A stretch of 64,000 nucleotides of DNA from Cellulomonas sp. NTE-D12. GTDB lineage: Bacteria; Actinomycetota; Actinomycetes; Actinomycetales; Cellulomonadaceae. The notes under the pieces are model-generated. The model searched no databases. It saw only the letters and a list, made by a program, of their open reading frames with translations, and was not told the origin of the DNA. Shown one piece after another: positions 34,343 to 44,300 of this stretch. The stretch is from positions 2,294,001-2,358,000 of the forward strand of contig NZ_AP026442.1 in the NCBI RefSeq assembly GCF_027923705.1. Reading direction: 5' to 3'. Position 1 is the first letter of the stretch; every line of letters starts with the position of its first letter. The position numbers and the translations under genes were made by a program.

Positions 34343-35953
34343 TCAGCGGCCGAGCAGCCCGTCGAGCCCGGAGGGCAGCTGGACGTCGGAGCCGTCGCCG
34401 CCCGGTGCCGGCGGTCGGCCGAGACCGAACGCGGAGCCCGGCGCCGCCGTCGTCGGTCCCGCGGTCGTGCGTTCGGCGGCCGCCCGCTCCTGCAGCGCCC
34501 GCTTCGCCGGGTTGCCGGACTTGCCCTTGACCTTGCGCGCCGGGGCGACCGTCCGGCCGCGCGACTTCTTGCCGCCCATGCCCGGCAGGTTCCCCATGCC
34601 CGGCATCGCGCCCATCCCGCCGCTGCGGGCCATCTGGCGCATCATCTTCTGCGCCGCGTCGAACCGGTCGAGCAGCTGGTTGACGTCCGACGGCTGGGTG
34701 CCGGAGCCGGCGGCGATGCGGGACCGGCGCGAGCCGTTGATCACCTTGGGGCTGCGGCGCTCCAGCGGCGTCATCGACTGGATGATCGCCTGGATCCGGT
34801 CCACCTCGCGCTCGTCGAACGAGTCGAGCGCCTCCCGCATCTGGCCCATGCCGGGCAGCATGCCGAGCATCTTCTTCAGCGGGCCGGCGTTGCGCAGCTG
34901 CTGCATCTGGACCAGGAAGTCCTCGAGCGTGAAGTCCTCGCCCGCGGCCAGCTTGCCGGCCATCTTCTCGGCCTGCTCGGCGTCGAACGCCCGCTCCGCC
35001 TGCTCGATCAGGGTGAGCACGTCACCCATGTCGAGGATGCGGGAGGCCATGCGGTCGGGGTGGAACACCTCGAAGTCGGTCAGCTTCTCGCCGGTCGAGG
35101 CGAACAGGATGGGCCGCTCGGTGACGCTGGCGATGGACAGGGCCGCACCGCCGCGGGCGTCGCCGTCCAGCTTGGACAGCACCACGCCGGTGAAGCCGAC
35201 GCCGTCGGCGAAGGCGCGGGCCGTCGTGACGGCGTCCTGGCCGATCATCGCGTCGACGACGAACAGCGTCTCGTCCGGCTGCACGGCGTCGCGGATGTCG
35301 GCCGCCTGCGCCATCAGCTCGGCGTCGACGCCGAGCCGACCGGCCGTGTCGACGATCACCACGTCGTGCTGACGGCTGCGGGCGGTCGCGACCCCGTCGC
35401 GCGCCACAGCCACCGGGTCGGCGCCGGCCGGGAGCTCGTCGAGGTCGGCCGCGGCCTGGTTGCCGGGGTGCGGTGCGTACACCGGCACGCCGGCCCGCTC
35501 CCCCACCACCTGGAGCTGGGTGACGGCGTTCGGGCGCTGCAGGTCGGCCGCCACCAGCAGGGGCGTGTGGCCCTGGCCCTTCAGCCAGACGGCCAGCTTG
35601 CCGGCCAGCGTCGTCTTGCCGGCACCCTGCAGACCCGCCAGCAGGATGACCGTCGGCGGGTTCTTCGCCAGCCGCAGGTTGCGCGTCTGACCACCGAGGA
35701 TGGTCACCAGCTCGTCGTTGACGATCTTGACGACCTGCTGGGCCGGGTTGAGCGCGCCGGAGACCTCGGCCGACAGCGCCCGCTCGCGCACCGCGGCGGT
35801 GAACGCGCGCACGACGGTGACGGCGACGTCCGCGTCCAGCAGGGCGCGACGGATCTCGCGCACCGTGGCGTCGATGTCCGCCTCGGACAGCCTGCCCTTG
35901 GTGCGCAGGTTGCGGAACGTCGACGTCAGGCGGTCGGAGAGGGTGGCGAACAC
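34343..35953 (-). CDS. ffh: signal recognition particle protein Ffh
   Basis: A 536-residue SRP54 GTPase that binds signal sequences co-translationally. The NG domain has GLQGAGKTTLAGKLA near 106, DTAGRLGVD and TKLDGDARGG-type SKLDGDARGG. The M domain from about 320 ends in a Met/Gly-rich patch (GMGAMPGMGNLPGMGG) and a C-terminal Lys-rich and acidic extension. The GTG start at 35953 lies 27 bases downstream of glnD. Its receptor FtsY is encoded at 39593. Confidence 0.97.
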   Translation of the reverse strand: MFATLSDRLTSTFRNLRTKGRLSEADIDATVREIRRALLDADVAVTVVRAFTAAVRERALSAEVSGALNPAQQVVKIVNDELVTILGGQTRNLRLAKNPPTVILLAGLQGAGKTTLAGKLAVWLKGQGHTPLLVAADLQRPNAVTQLQVVGERAGVPVYAPHPGNQAAADLDELPAGADPVAVARDGVATARSRQHDVVIVDTAGRLGVDAELMAQAADIRDAVQPDETLFVVDAMIGQDAVTTARAFADGVGFTGVVLSKLDGDARGGAALSIASVTERPILFASTGEKLTDFEVFHPDRMASRILDMGDVLTLIEQAERAFDAEQAEKMAGKLAAGEDFTLEDFLVQMQQLRNAGPLKKMLGMLPGMGQMREALDSFDEREVDRIQAIIQSMTPLERRSPKVINGSRRSRIAAGSGTQPSDVNQLLDRFDAAQKMMRQMARSGGMGAMPGMGNLPGMGGKKSRGRTVAPARKVKGKSGNPAKRALQERAAAERTTAGPTTAAPGSAFGLGRPPAPGGDGSDVQLPSGLDGLLGR

Positions 35954-35980
35954 CGCGGCAGACCTCGTGGGCTCTTGGGG

Positions 35981-37771
35981 CTACGGACGGTCCAGGGTAC
36001 CTGCCAGCGCACGCCCGGCCCGTGCGACGAGGTCGTCCACCAGCCGCTGGCGCCACGTGGTCCAGGCGGCGGGTCCGGCCGCGGAGGCGTCCGCCTCCGT
36101 CAGCACCCGGAGCATGCCCAGCAGGTCCGCCCGGTGGTCCACCGCGGTCAGCAGGCGCTGCACGGTGGCCGGGTCGTCCAGGTCCTCGGTGGTGGCCAGC
36201 TCGGCGAGGGTCAGGTGCTCACGCACCAGCCGGACGACGTCCGCGGCGACCTCGTCCGGGAAGCCCATCCGCGTGACGACCGGGCCGGCGAGCCGTGCCC
36301 CCTCGACGGAGTGGTCGCCCGCGCCCGCCCGCTTGCCGATGTCGTGCAGCAGCGCCGCGAGCAGCAGCGTGTCCGACTGGTCGCCGGCGTGCCGGTCGCG
36401 ACCGGCACGGGCCACCGTCTCCACCAGGTGACGGTCCACGGTGTGCCGGTGGATCGGTGACCGCTGCGGACGGTTGCGCACCGCGGCCCACTCGGGGATC
36501 CACGTGGTGACCACCCCCGCGAGGTCGAGGGCCTCCCACACCGGCACCTGCGCGGGCCCGGAGCCGAGCAGGCTCAGCAGCGCGGTGCGCGCCGAGCGGG
36601 GCCACGGCACCGGCAGCGGAGGGGAGGCCTCGAGGCTCGCGACCGTCACCGGGGACAGCACGAGACCGGTGCGCGCGGCCGTCGCGGCCGCGCGCAGCGA
36701 CAGCACCGGGTCGTCGGCGGGGCGGGCGTCGGCGGCGAGCACCAGCTCACCGTCGTGCTCCACCAGGCCCTCCGCGATCGTGCGCAGCCGGGGCGGCTGC
36801 CGGCGGCCCCGCACCAGGAACGGTTTGGGCGCGGGCCGCTGCAGCGCCTGACGGGCGTTGCGGGCCGTGGTGTCCAGGGCATAGGAGATGACCCGGCCGG
36901 CCTCGGCGATGGAGGCCAGCAGGTCGTCGCGGTCGTCGAAACCGACCCGGCCCGCCACCTCGTCCTGGTCCGCCAGGATCAGCCGGTTGGTGTGGCGGCC
37001 GGTGACCAGCTGCACGGTGTCCCGCACGTCGAGCAGGTGCTCGTAGGCGGTGTCCACGGCGCCGTGCGGACGGTCGGTCAACCAGGTGGCCGCGAGCGCC
37101 GACAGCACGACGGCGTCGCGGATGCCGCCGCGCGCCTCCTTCAGGTCGGGCTCGATGAGGTAGGCCAGCTCCCCGTGCCGGTCCGCGCGCGTCCGGGTGG
37201 AGGCCAGCAGCTCGGGCAGTCGGCGCCGGGCGGCCGCGCGCCAGTCCTCGAGCAGCGCCGACATCGCCCGGGCCACGACCACGGGGTCGCCGGCGACGTG
37301 GCGCAGCTCCAGCAGCCCGACGGCCGCCGGAAGGTCCTTGGACGCCACCTGGCGGCACTGCGCGAGAGACCGCACCGAGTGGTCGAGCTCCAGCCGGGCG
37401 TCCCAGATCGGGTACCAGAGCCGCTCGGCGATGTGCGCGAGGTCCTCCGGCGACCGCCCACGGCCCTCGTGCACCAGCACCAGGTCCAGGTCGCTGACGG
37501 GCGAGGCGTCCCCGCGTCCGATGCTGCCGACCGCGCCGAGCGCCATCCCGGTCGTGTCGAGCCCGGCGGTGGCCGTGTCCCACAGCTCCGCCAGGCGCTG
37601 GACCACCAGGTCCGCGACCCGACGGCGGCGCAGCACCCCGTCGGCACCGGGACCCGCCAGCTGCTCGGCCAGGTCCAGACGCTCACGACGCAGGTCCCGC
37701 ACCGCCAGGTGCGGGACCTGCGTCGGCCCCTGCCCGGCCGCTCCCCCCGAGGGCGGCCGCTCGTCGCTCAT
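35981..37771 (-). CDS. glnD: [protein-PII] nucleotidyltransferase GlnD lacking ACT domains
   Basis: A 596-residue GlnD, which modifies PII on its T-loop in response to nitrogen status. The nucleotidyltransferase motif GSIGRGDASPVSDLDLVLV lies near 82-100 with its DxD pair. The middle GlnD/UTase helical domain and an HD phosphohydrolase domain (HTVDRHLVETV, LLHDIGKRAGAGDHSVEG) near 440-510 follow. The protein stops about 80 residues after the HD motif, so the paired glutamine-sensing ACT domains of the 890-residue E. coli enzyme are missing. The next gene starts 28 bases on, leaving no room for a shifted remainder. In the amt-glnK-glnD operon. Confidence 0.93.
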   Translation of the reverse strand: MSDERPPSGGAAGQGPTQVPHLAVRDLRRERLDLAEQLAGPGADGVLRRRRVADLVVQRLAELWDTATAGLDTTGMALGAVGSIGRGDASPVSDLDLVLVHEGRGRSPEDLAHIAERLWYPIWDARLELDHSVRSLAQCRQVASKDLPAAVGLLELRHVAGDPVVVARAMSALLEDWRAAARRRLPELLASTRTRADRHGELAYLIEPDLKEARGGIRDAVVLSALAATWLTDRPHGAVDTAYEHLLDVRDTVQLVTGRHTNRLILADQDEVAGRVGFDDRDDLLASIAEAGRVISYALDTTARNARQALQRPAPKPFLVRGRRQPPRLRTIAEGLVEHDGELVLAADARPADDPVLSLRAAATAARTGLVLSPVTVASLEASPPLPVPWPRSARTALLSLLGSGPAQVPVWEALDLAGVVTTWIPEWAAVRNRPQRSPIHRHTVDRHLVETVARAGRDRHAGDQSDTLLLAALLHDIGKRAGAGDHSVEGARLAGPVVTRMGFPDEVAADVVRLVREHLTLAELATTEDLDDPATVQRLLTAVDHRADLLGMLRVLTEADASAAGPAAWTTWRQRLVDDLVARAGRALAGTLDRP

Positions 37772-37774
37772 CGG

Positions 37775-38119
37775 CTAGAGCGCATCCGGCCCGTGCTCAC
37801 CGGTGCGCACCCGGACGACGTCCTCGACGGGCGTCACCCAGACCTTGCCGTCGCCGATCTTCCCGGTCTGCGCGGCCTGGACGATCACCGTGACCGCCCC
37901 CTCGGCGTCCTCGTCGGCCACGAGGACGTCGATCTTCACCTTGGGGACCAGGTCCACCGTGTACTCGGCACCCCGGTAGACCTCCGTGTGCCCGCGCTGG
38001 CGGCCGTAGCCGCTGGCCTCGGTCACCGTCAGACCCGCCACACCGGCCGCCTGCAGCGCGGACTTCACGTCGTCCAGCCGATGCGGCTGGATGACCGCCG
38101 TCACCAGCTTGGTCATCAC
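37775..38119 (-). CDS. glnK: nitrogen regulatory protein PII
   Basis: A 114-residue PII signal protein that binds ATP/ADP and 2-oxoglutarate and controls Amt. The T-loop reads GYGRQRGHTEVYRGAEY, with the modifiable Tyr (Y51 equivalent) at residue 53. The C-terminal GKIGDGKVWVTPVEDVVRVRTGE is canonical. ATG overlaps the amt stop by 4 bases (ATGA); glnD begins 3 bases after its stop. The tight coupling supports a GlnK-type function at the membrane. Confidence 0.97.
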   Translation of the reverse strand: MMTKLVTAVIQPHRLDDVKSALQAAGVAGLTVTEASGYGRQRGHTEVYRGAEYTVDLVPKVKIDVLVADEDAEGAVTVIVQAAQTGKIGDGKVWVTPVEDVVRVRTGEHGPDAL

Positions 38120-39441
38120 TTCACCTCCGTCACGACGCGGGTGGCGCCCAGGGTCTCGTACGCGGACTCACCGTGCACCGCGAGGTCGATGCCGCCGACC
38201 TCGACGTCCTCCGACAGGCGGATGCCGCCGGCGGCCTTGAGGATCGAGCCGATCACCCAGGTGAGCACGAAGGAGAACACCACGGCGAACGCTGCCACCA
38301 GCACCTGTGCGAGGAGCTGGGTCACGCCGCCGCCGTAGAACAGACCGTTCTTGGACCCGGTCGGGTACCACGCGCCCTGGTTGTTGGTGGCGAGGAACCC
38401 GATCAGCACCGTGCCGGTGATGCCGCCGACCAGGTGGACGCCGACGACGTCGAGCGCGTCGTCGAAGCCGAACTTGTACTTGATGCCGATCGCGACGGCG
38501 CACAGCACGCCGGCGACGGCGCCGATGACGATCGCACCCCAGGTGTCGACCGCCGCAGCGGCCGGGGTGATCGCGACCAGGCCGGCCACGATGCCCGACG
38601 CGGCACCCAGGGACGTCGCGTGACCGTCCCGGACCTTCTCCGTGGCGAGCCACGCCAGCATCGCGACGCAGGTGGCGAGGAACGTGTTGAGCCACGCACG
38701 ACCGGCGACCGCGTCGGCGGCACCCTCGGACCCGGCGTTGAAGCCGAACCAGCCGACCCACAGCAGGGCTGCGCCCAGCATGACGAACGGCAGGTTGTGC
38801 GGCCGCATGGGCTCACGCGGCCAGCCCTTGCGCTTGCCGAGGAGCAGCGCGAGCGCCAGACCGGCCGCACCGGCGTCGATGTGCACGACGGTCCCGCCGG
38901 CGAAGTCGATCGGCGTCGAGATGTGCTGCGAGATGAACCCGCCGACGCCGAGGAACCCGCCGGCCCACACCATGTGGGCCATCGGGAAGTAGACGATCGT
39001 CGCCCAGATCACCGAGAACCAGATCCACGCCCCGAACTTCATGCGGTCCGCGATCGCCCCGGTGATCAGCGCGACGGTGATCACGGCGAACGTCGCCTGG
39101 AAGGCCACGACCGCGAATGCCGGCACCCCGCCGGACGCGAGCGGGCTCGCCGCATCGGTCAGGTTGTTCATCCCGAAGAACTGGAAGGGGTTGCCGAAGA
39201 ACTGGTTGATGCCTGTCGTGTCGGTGCCGAAGGACATCGAGTAGCCCCACAGCAACCAGACGAAGCCCACGATCCCCGCTGCGACGTAGTTCATCATCAG
39301 CATGTTGAGGACGGACCTGCCCCGGACCATCCCGCCGTAGAAGAACGCCAGCGCAGGGACCGTCATCATGAGGACGATCACTGCCGACGTCAGCATCCAG
39401 GCGGTGTTGCCGGAGTTCAGCTGAAAATCTGCCATCAGCAT
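38116..39441 (-). CDS. amt: ammonium transporter Amt
   Basis: A 441-residue Amt/MEP/Rh channel with about 11 membrane helices. Signatures include FFYGGMVRGRSVLNMLMM near 33, the DFAGGTVVHIDAG segment near 177 carrying one pore His, and VHLVGGITGTVLIG near 330 with the other. A short C-terminal tail would interact with GlnK. The ORF starts MLMADFQL; Met3 (39435) is an alternative. First gene of the nitrogen operon, with a GlnR-like site about 90 bases upstream. Confidence 0.97.
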   Translation of the reverse strand: MLMADFQLNSGNTAWMLTSAVIVLMMTVPALAFFYGGMVRGRSVLNMLMMNYVAAGIVGFVWLLWGYSMSFGTDTTGINQFFGNPFQFFGMNNLTDAASPLASGGVPAFAVVAFQATFAVITVALITGAIADRMKFGAWIWFSVIWATIVYFPMAHMVWAGGFLGVGGFISQHISTPIDFAGGTVVHIDAGAAGLALALLLGKRKGWPREPMRPHNLPFVMLGAALLWVGWFGFNAGSEGAADAVAGRAWLNTFLATCVAMLAWLATEKVRDGHATSLGAASGIVAGLVAITPAAAAVDTWGAIVIGAVAGVLCAVAIGIKYKFGFDDALDVVGVHLVGGITGTVLIGFLATNNQGAWYPTGSKNGLFYGGGVTQLLAQVLVAAFAVVFSFVLTWVIGSILKAAGGIRLSEDVEVGGIDLAVHGESAYETLGATRVVTEVK

Positions 39442-39530
39442 CCGGATTACCCGTTTCTCCCGTCGCCAGCCGGGTGGCTGGACACGGGTCCAACGGTGGA
39501 GGACCGGCGTTTCCCGGCGACGCCGCGGGT

Positions 39531-39546
39531 GTTACGACGGCGTCAC
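39531..39546 (-). promoter_or_regulatory. GlnR-like half-box upstream of amt
   Basis: GTGAC-N6-GTAAC on the minus strand, 90 bases before the amt start, fits the actinobacterial GlnR half-box (gTnAC-N6-GnAAC). A second half is not obvious, although GTTTAC occurs at 39562-39567. Also in this gap: a 6-bp hairpin at 39466-39481. Assignment is by pattern only. Confidence 0.5.
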
Positions 39547-39592
39547 GAGCGCCCCTGGCACGTAAACATCGTGTGTCCGGGCACCCGTGGTC

Positions 39593-40786
39593 TCACGCTC
39601 CGAGAAGACCGTCCACGAACGCCTCCGGCTCGAAGGGCGCCAGGTCGTCGGCGCCCTCCCCCAGCCCGACGAGCTTGACCGGCACCCCCAGCTCACGCTG
39701 CACGGCGACGACGATGCCGCCCTTGGCCGTGCCGTCGAGCTTGGTCAGCACGATGCCCGTCACCCCGGCGACCTCGGCGAACACCCGCGCCTGCACCAGG
39801 CCGTTCTGCCCGGTGGTGGCGTCCAGCACCAGCAGCACCTCGGACAGCGGGGCCTCGCGCTGGATGACGCGCGTGATCTTGCCGAGCTCGTCCATCAGGC
39901 CGGCCTTGTTCTGCAGGCGCCCGGCGGTGTCCACGAGCACGACGTCGACGCCCTCCGTGCGACCCTCGCGCACCGCGTCGAACGCGACGGCGGCCGGGTC
40001 ACCGCCTTCCCGCTCGGCACGGACCGTGCGGACGCCCACGCGGGAACCCCACGTCGCCAGCTGGTCCGCGGCCGCGGCCCGGAACGTGTCGGCGGCGCCG
40101 AGCACCACCGTGCGGCCCTGCGCGACCAGCACGCGGGCCAGCTTGCCGACGGTCGTGGTCTTGCCCGTCCCGTTCACGCCGACGACGAGCAGCACCGCGG
40201 GGACCGGCGCGCCGTCGGCGCCCGTACCGGGCTCCGTGCGCAGGCTGCGGTCGAGCGTCGGGTCGACGATGGCGAGCAGCTGCTCGCGCAGCAGCGCCCG
40301 GGCCTGGGCAGGGTCCGCGAGGCCCTCGACCCGCACGCGCGTCCGCAGCGCGTCGATCAGCTCGGTGGTGGGGCCGGCGCCCACGTCCGCGAGGAGCAGC
40401 GTCTCCTCCAGCTCGTCCCAGTCGTCCTCGGTCAGCCGGTCCCGGGACAGCACCGCCAGCAGGCGGGCGCCGAACGGGGATCCCGACCTCGCCAGCCGGT
40501 CGCGGAGCCGGACGAGGCGGCCGGCGGCGGGGGCCGGGACCTCGAGCGGAGGGGCGGCGACCGCCTCCTCGACCGGCGCGGTCGCGGTCGGCTCCGTCCC
40601 CGGCTGCGGCACCGGCGCGGCCTCGACCTGCGGCTCGCCGGTCGGGGCCGGAGGTGCCGGCGGGGCGGGCAGCGTCGGGGTGGTGGTGTCCCGACCGCGG
40701 CGGCGCACCAGCACGGTCGAGGCGGCGACCACCACGGCGAGCGGGACACCGCCGGCCAGCAACCAGGTCAGGAGCTCATGAGTCAC
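39593..40786 (-). CDS. ftsY: signal recognition particle receptor FtsY
   Basis: A 397-residue SRP receptor GTPase. It starts with a hydrophobic anchor (LLTWLLAGGVPLAVVVAAS), then an acidic/Pro linker to about 95, then the NG domain with VGVNGTGKTTTVGKLA near 205, DTAGRLQNK and TKLDGTAKGG. GTG 40786 is preferred over GTG 40792 because CAGACT ends exactly 6 bases before it, matching the leaderless pattern used across this window. Partner of Ffh (34343). Confidence 0.96.
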   Translation of the reverse strand: MTHELLTWLLAGGVPLAVVVAASTVLVRRRGRDTTTPTLPAPPAPPAPTGEPQVEAAPVPQPGTEPTATAPVEEAVAAPPLEVPAPAAGRLVRLRDRLARSGSPFGARLLAVLSRDRLTEDDWDELEETLLLADVGAGPTTELIDALRTRVRVEGLADPAQARALLREQLLAIVDPTLDRSLRTEPGTGADGAPVPAVLLVVGVNGTGKTTTVGKLARVLVAQGRTVVLGAADTFRAAAADQLATWGSRVGVRTVRAEREGGDPAAVAFDAVREGRTEGVDVVLVDTAGRLQNKAGLMDELGKITRVIQREAPLSEVLLVLDATTGQNGLVQARVFAEVAGVTGIVLTKLDGTAKGGIVVAVQRELGVPVKLVGLGEGADDLAPFEPEAFVDGLLGA

Positions 40787-40792
40787 CGGCAC

Positions 40793-40798
40793 AGTCTG
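40793..40798 (-). promoter_or_regulatory. -10 element of ftsY, leaderless arrangement
   Basis: CAGACT on the minus strand with 6 bases to GTG 40786. It decides between two nearby in-frame GTG codons. Confidence 0.5.
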
Positions 40799-40831
40799 TC
40801 GGTGCGGAGGTGCCCGGGGCGAGCCGGCGCC

Positions 40832-41191
40832 TCAGCGGGAGGTGAGCACCCCGTGCTCGGCGTCGTCGGACCCGCCGGCGTCCCGGCCCGGAAGCACCCG
40901 GGCGGCCATCTCCCGCGCGTGCAGCAGCGGCTCGGTGAGCTCGTCCACGGAGACGTAGCCCTCGCCGCGCTCGACGTTGGCGGCGAGCATCTCGCCGAGC
41001 GAGACGTCGACGGGCTCGACCGCGGCGGCCCGTGCGGCGGCGACCTGGTCGGCATCCGGGTGGCGGCGGGCGCGCAGGCCACGCCGGAACGCCCGCAGCG
41101 GCGACTCCTCGTCCCGACCGCGCGGCGTCGACGCCAGGAGGACGACGACGGTGACGAGGAGCGCGACGACGACGAGGATCACAGCGGCCAT
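40832..41191 (-). CDS. hypothetical single-pass membrane protein
   Basis: A 119-residue protein with one N-terminal membrane helix (AAVILVVVALLVTVVVLLAS) followed by a charged cytoplasmic region of about 95 residues. I recognise no domain. Similar small membrane proteins occur between smc and ftsY in actinobacteria. ATG 41191 is supported by GAGACT ending 6 bases upstream (leaderless pattern); an upstream in-frame start at 41230 would bury the helix. Downstream ftsY follows after 45 bases. Confidence 0.75.
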   Translation of the reverse strand: MAAVILVVVALLVTVVVLLASTPRGRDEESPLRAFRRGLRARRHPDADQVAAARAAAVEPVDVSLGEMLAANVERGEGYVSVDELTEPLLHAREMAARVLPGRDAGGSDDAEHGVLTSR

Positions 41192-41292
41192 GGGTCCAGT
41201 CTCCGTCGCCCGCGCGGCCTCGACCGGCAATGGTGGCGCATCCCACCGTGCCGGTCACACAACCTTCACACCCGTCCCACCCGGCGCCCCGA

Positions 41293-41314
41293 CCGGACCG
41301 GTGGACCGGTCCGG
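41293..41314 (-). terminator. terminator hairpin after smc
   Basis: A 9-bp perfect stem (41293-41301 and 41306-41314) with a 4-base loop begins 8 bases after the smc stop. No T-run. Confidence 0.75.
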
Positions 41315-41322
41315 CGGCCGCC

Positions 41323-44300
41323 TCAGGCCGGCACGTCCTCGCGGAGGCGCTGGCTGATCACCGTCGTGACACCGTCGTCCCGCATCGTGACGCCGTACAG
41401 CGCGTCGGCGATCTCCATCGTCCGCTTCTGGTGGGTCACGATCAGCAGCTGCGAATCGGCCTGCAGCTCGCGCAGCACCTCGATCAGCCGTCCGAGGTTG
41501 GCGTCGTCGAGCGCCGCCTCCACCTCGTCCATCACGTAGAACGGGCTCGGTCGCGCCTTGAAGATCGCCACCAGCAGGGCGACGGCTGTCAGCGACCGCT
41601 CGCCACCGGACAGCAGCGACAGCCGCTTGACCTTCTTGCCGGCGGGACGGGCCTCGACCTCGACGCCCGTGGTGAGCATGTCCGCCGGCTCGGTCAGCAC
41701 CAGCCGTCCCTCACCACCCGGGAACAGCCGCGGGAACACCTGCTCGAACGCGGCGGCGGTGTCGGCATAGGCCTCCGCGAACACCTGCTCCACGCGCTCG
41801 TCGATCTCGCGCACGATCTGCAGCAGGTCCGCCCGGGACGACTTCAGGTCCGCCAGCTGGTCGGTGAGGAACTTGTGCCGCTCCTCCAGCGCCGCGAACT
41901 CCTCCAGCGCCAGCGGGTTGACGCGGCCCAGCAGAGCCAGCGCTCGCTCGGCGGCGCGCAGCCGCTTCTCCTGCTGCTCGCGGACGTACGGCACGGACGT
42001 CGGTGCCTCGGGATCGGGCTCGGTGCCGGGAGCGAGCACCACCGGCACCGGCTGGTGGGGGCCGTACTCCTCGACCAGCACCTCGGGGTCGATGCCGAGC
42101 TCCTCGACCGACCGCTGCGCGAGGGCCTCGATGCGCAGGCGCTGCTGGGTGCGGGCGACCTCGTCGCGGTGCGCCACGTCGGTGAGCTCGGCGAGCTGCG
42201 CCGTCAGCGCCTCGGCACGAGCGCGGGTCGCGGCGAGCTCCTGGTCCCGCTCCGCACGGGCGGCCTCGGCGGCGTCCCGCTCCTGCGAGGCGCGTCGCAG
42301 CGACTCGTCGAGCACCAGGAGCGCGCGGCGCGCGCCCTCGTGCACGGCGGCGGCGACGGCCGCCTGGCGGGCGCGGGCGCGTTCGCGCTCCGCGGCACGC
42401 TCGCGCGCCGTCCGTTCCGCGGCAGCGGCACGCTCGAGCGAGTCGGCGCGGCCGGCGAGCGCGCGCGCCCGCTCCTCGGCGGTGCGGAGCGTCAGTCGGG
42501 CGTCGGTCTCCCTGCCGCGGGCCGCTGTGGCGAGGGCCGCGGTCCGGTCACGCTCGGACGTGCGCTCGGCGACCGCGTCCTCACCGTCCGCCGGCTGGTC
42601 CTGCGCGGCAGCCAGCCGCTCGGTCAGCTCGGCGAGCGCCTCGGTGTCCTCCTGCAGCGTCCGCTCGGCAGCGTCGAGCGACTGCTGGACCCGCTCGGCC
42701 TCGGCACGGGCGGACCGCGCCGTCGAGCCCAGCGTGGCGAGCTGCTCCGCGACCGCCGCGAGCGCCGCGTCGGACTCGTTGAGCCGGTCGAGGGTCTCCT
42801 GGTACGCCTGTCGAGCAGCGGTCTGCTGGTCGCGTGCGCCAGCCAGCTCGAAGCGCAGCCGCTCCGCCAGGGCCTGCGCCTGCTCGGCACCCGAGCGCGC
42901 CTGGTCGAGGGCGGCCTGCAGGTGCAGGGCACTGGGCGCCTCGGCGGAACCTCCGGACGCGCGGTGGGCGGACAGCAGGTCACCGGTGCGGGTGGCGACG
43001 ACGAGGTCGGGGCGGGCACCGAGCACCGCGCGGGCCGTGGCGAGGTCGTCGACGACGACGACACCGGCCAAGGCGGCCGTCACCGCGTCCCGCACCGCCG
43101 GCGGGCAGCGCACCAGGTCGACGGCGCGGTCGGCACCGGTCGGCAGCGGGAGGTCGTCGACCGGCCCGGCACCGGCGGGCGCCGCCGAGCTGACCAGCAG
43201 GCCGGACCGCCCTGCGTCCTGCTCGCGCAGGTACCGGATGGCATCGACGGCCGCGTCGACACCCTCGACCGCCACCGCGTCCGCGAGCGGTCCCAGGGCG
43301 GCGACCACCGCCTCCTCGTCGCGTGGGTCCACCGAGAGCAGGGCGGCCACCGACCCGATGGTCCCGCGCAGGCCGTCGGCCGCGAGGAGCGCACCGGCAC
43401 CGTCCTTGCGCGACAGGCTCAGCTCGAGCGTCTCGGCGCGGGCCGTCAGCGTGCTGCGCTCGCGCTCGGCCTCCGCCAGCCGCTCCGTCAGGTCGCCGAC
43501 GCGTTCCGTCGCCGTCTCCAGGGCGTCGGCCGCGCTCTCGTGGGCCGCGTCCAGGCCCTCCTCGCCCTCCTCGGCGCCGGCTACCTGGCCCTCCAAGGCC
43601 GCGAACTGGGTGGTCGCCTCCTCGGCACGGCGCTGCGCGGCCGCGTGCGCCCCGCGCAGCCGGCCGATCTCCTCGCCCGTCGCCTCGAGGCGGCTGCGGC
43701 GGGCGGCGACCTGGCCGGCCAGCCGCGCCACGCCCTCGCGACGGTCCGCGGCCGCCCGCAGCACGGAGGCCAACGCCTTCTCGGCCTCGGTGGCCACCGC
43801 CTCCGCCTGCTGCCGCGCGGTCACCGCACCCTCGAGCGCCGCGCGTGCCAGGTCCACCTCGGTGCCGAGCTCCGCCTCGGCGGCACGGGCCCGGGCCGCC
43901 TGGGCGACCAGGTCGTCGGGGTCCTGACCGCCGGACCGCTCCGGTGCGGCGGCACCGAGCAGTCGCACCCGGTCCGCGGCCAGCGACGCGGTGCCGCGCA
44001 GCCGCTCACGCAGCGCCGAGAGCCGGTACCAGAGCTCGCCGGCCTCCGTGACGGCGGGTGCAGCCTCGGCGGCCGCCCGCTCGAGCGTGGCCAGCTGGTC
44101 GCGGGTGGTCGCCAGCTCGGTGCCGACCTCGTCGCGCCGCGCCAGCAGCGCCGTCTCGTCCGCGGTCTCCTGCGCCATCGCGGCGGTCAGCTGCGCCAGG
44201 TCGTCGGCGAGCAGCCGGGCTCGGGCGTCCCGCACGTCCGTCTGCACCACGGCAGCCTTGCGGGCTACCTCCGCCTGACGGCCGAGCGGGCCGAGCTGGC

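Noticed and set aside
35954..37771. Frameshifted full-length glnD
   Set aside because: Only 28 bases separate glnD from ffh, so hidden ACT-coding sequence cannot fit.
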